From assembly GCA_026005035.1 (NCBI GenBank), contig BPKH01000002.1, forward strand, positions 302,501 through 366,500: a stretch of DNA of 64,000 nt, read 5' to 3'. A program made the translations under genes and the position numbers. Under the pieces are notes generated by a model. That model was not told where the DNA came from, searched no databases, and saw only the letters and a program-made list of their open reading frames with translations. Positions 63,997 to 64,000 of the stretch are shown here, piece by piece (the first letter of the stretch is position 1; each line of letters begins with the position of its first letter). This DNA comes from Porticoccaceae bacterium. Lineage in GTDB: Bacteria; Pseudomonadota; Gammaproteobacteria; Pseudomonadales; Porticoccaceae.

Positions 63997-64000
63997 CTGT

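Overview
The window looks like a contiguous piece of a GC-rich gammaproteobacterial chromosome, made mostly of core genes. Gene order points to the Pseudomonas/Chromatiales side of the class rather than the enterobacteria. The diagnostic blocks are ffh divergent from ypjD-corB, rpsP-rimM-trmD-rplS, xerD-dsbC-hom-thrC, prfB-lysS, sdhE-ygfX convergent with nadB, rpoE-mucA-mucB-mucC-lepA-lepB-DUF4845-rnc-era-recO, and cysM-relA-mazG. I cannot name the genus from the sequence alone.

Layout. 1-2.8 kb: 3' part of a 23S rRNA gene, a 5S rRNA gene and a terminator. 2.8-7.9 kb: a frameshifted AbgT-type transporter, two NUDIX enzymes, a DUF1289 protein, CorB, and a frameshifted YpjD. 8-13.3 kb: protein targeting, ribosome and tRNA modification genes (ffh, rpsP, rimM, trmD, rplS), then xerD and dsbC. 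13.4-19 kb: threonine synthesis (hom, thrC), nhaA and recJ. 19-25 kb: a Fur-box-preceded feoAB, prfB with its programmed frameshift, lysS and ung. 25-29.7 kb: DUF2141, yaeQ, a PGPGW-like membrane protein, frameshifted ygfZ, sdhE-ygfX and nadB. 29.8-37.8 kb: the envelope-stress sigma factor and its regulators, followed by lepA, lepB, rnc, era and recO. 37.8-49.9 kb: cysM, relA, mazG, adk, an unusual basic coiled-coil protein, tsaB, uppP, a beta-hydroxyacid dehydrogenase, an M18 aminopeptidase, trpS, DUF547 and ttcA. 49.9-54.5 kb: the least ordinary coding part, with a phage-lysozyme-like protein, etfBA, a small four-cysteine secreted protein, and a DUF6515/glycine-zipper pair that share a split domain. 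54.5-59.5 kb: DUF2244, selO, argS (frameshifted as given) and an MFS transporter. 59.5-60.5 kb: no intact gene; degenerate ~118-bp tandem repeats and a decayed integrase-type transposase next to tRNA-Pro and tRNA-His. 60.7-64 kb: a solitary ectA-like acetyltransferase, a GabD-type aldehyde dehydrogenase, an SDR and an LEA-like repeat protein at the window edge.

Two themes matter for a reader. First, five otherwise well conserved genes (abgT-like, ypjD, ygfZ, era, argS) are each interrupted by a small indel, and two of the five sit in homopolymers. In essential argS and era this suggests sequence or assembly error at least as much as true mutation. Second, there is a clear AlgU/sigma-E type promoter between rpoE and the anti-sigma gene mucA/rseA, which implies a separate feedback loop on the anti-sigma operon. 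I found no CRISPR array, intact prophage, intact IS or secondary-metabolite cluster, and no convincing wholly new system. The most interesting leads are the anti-sigma promoter, the split-domain pair, the tRNA-linked ectA and the basic coiled-coil protein.
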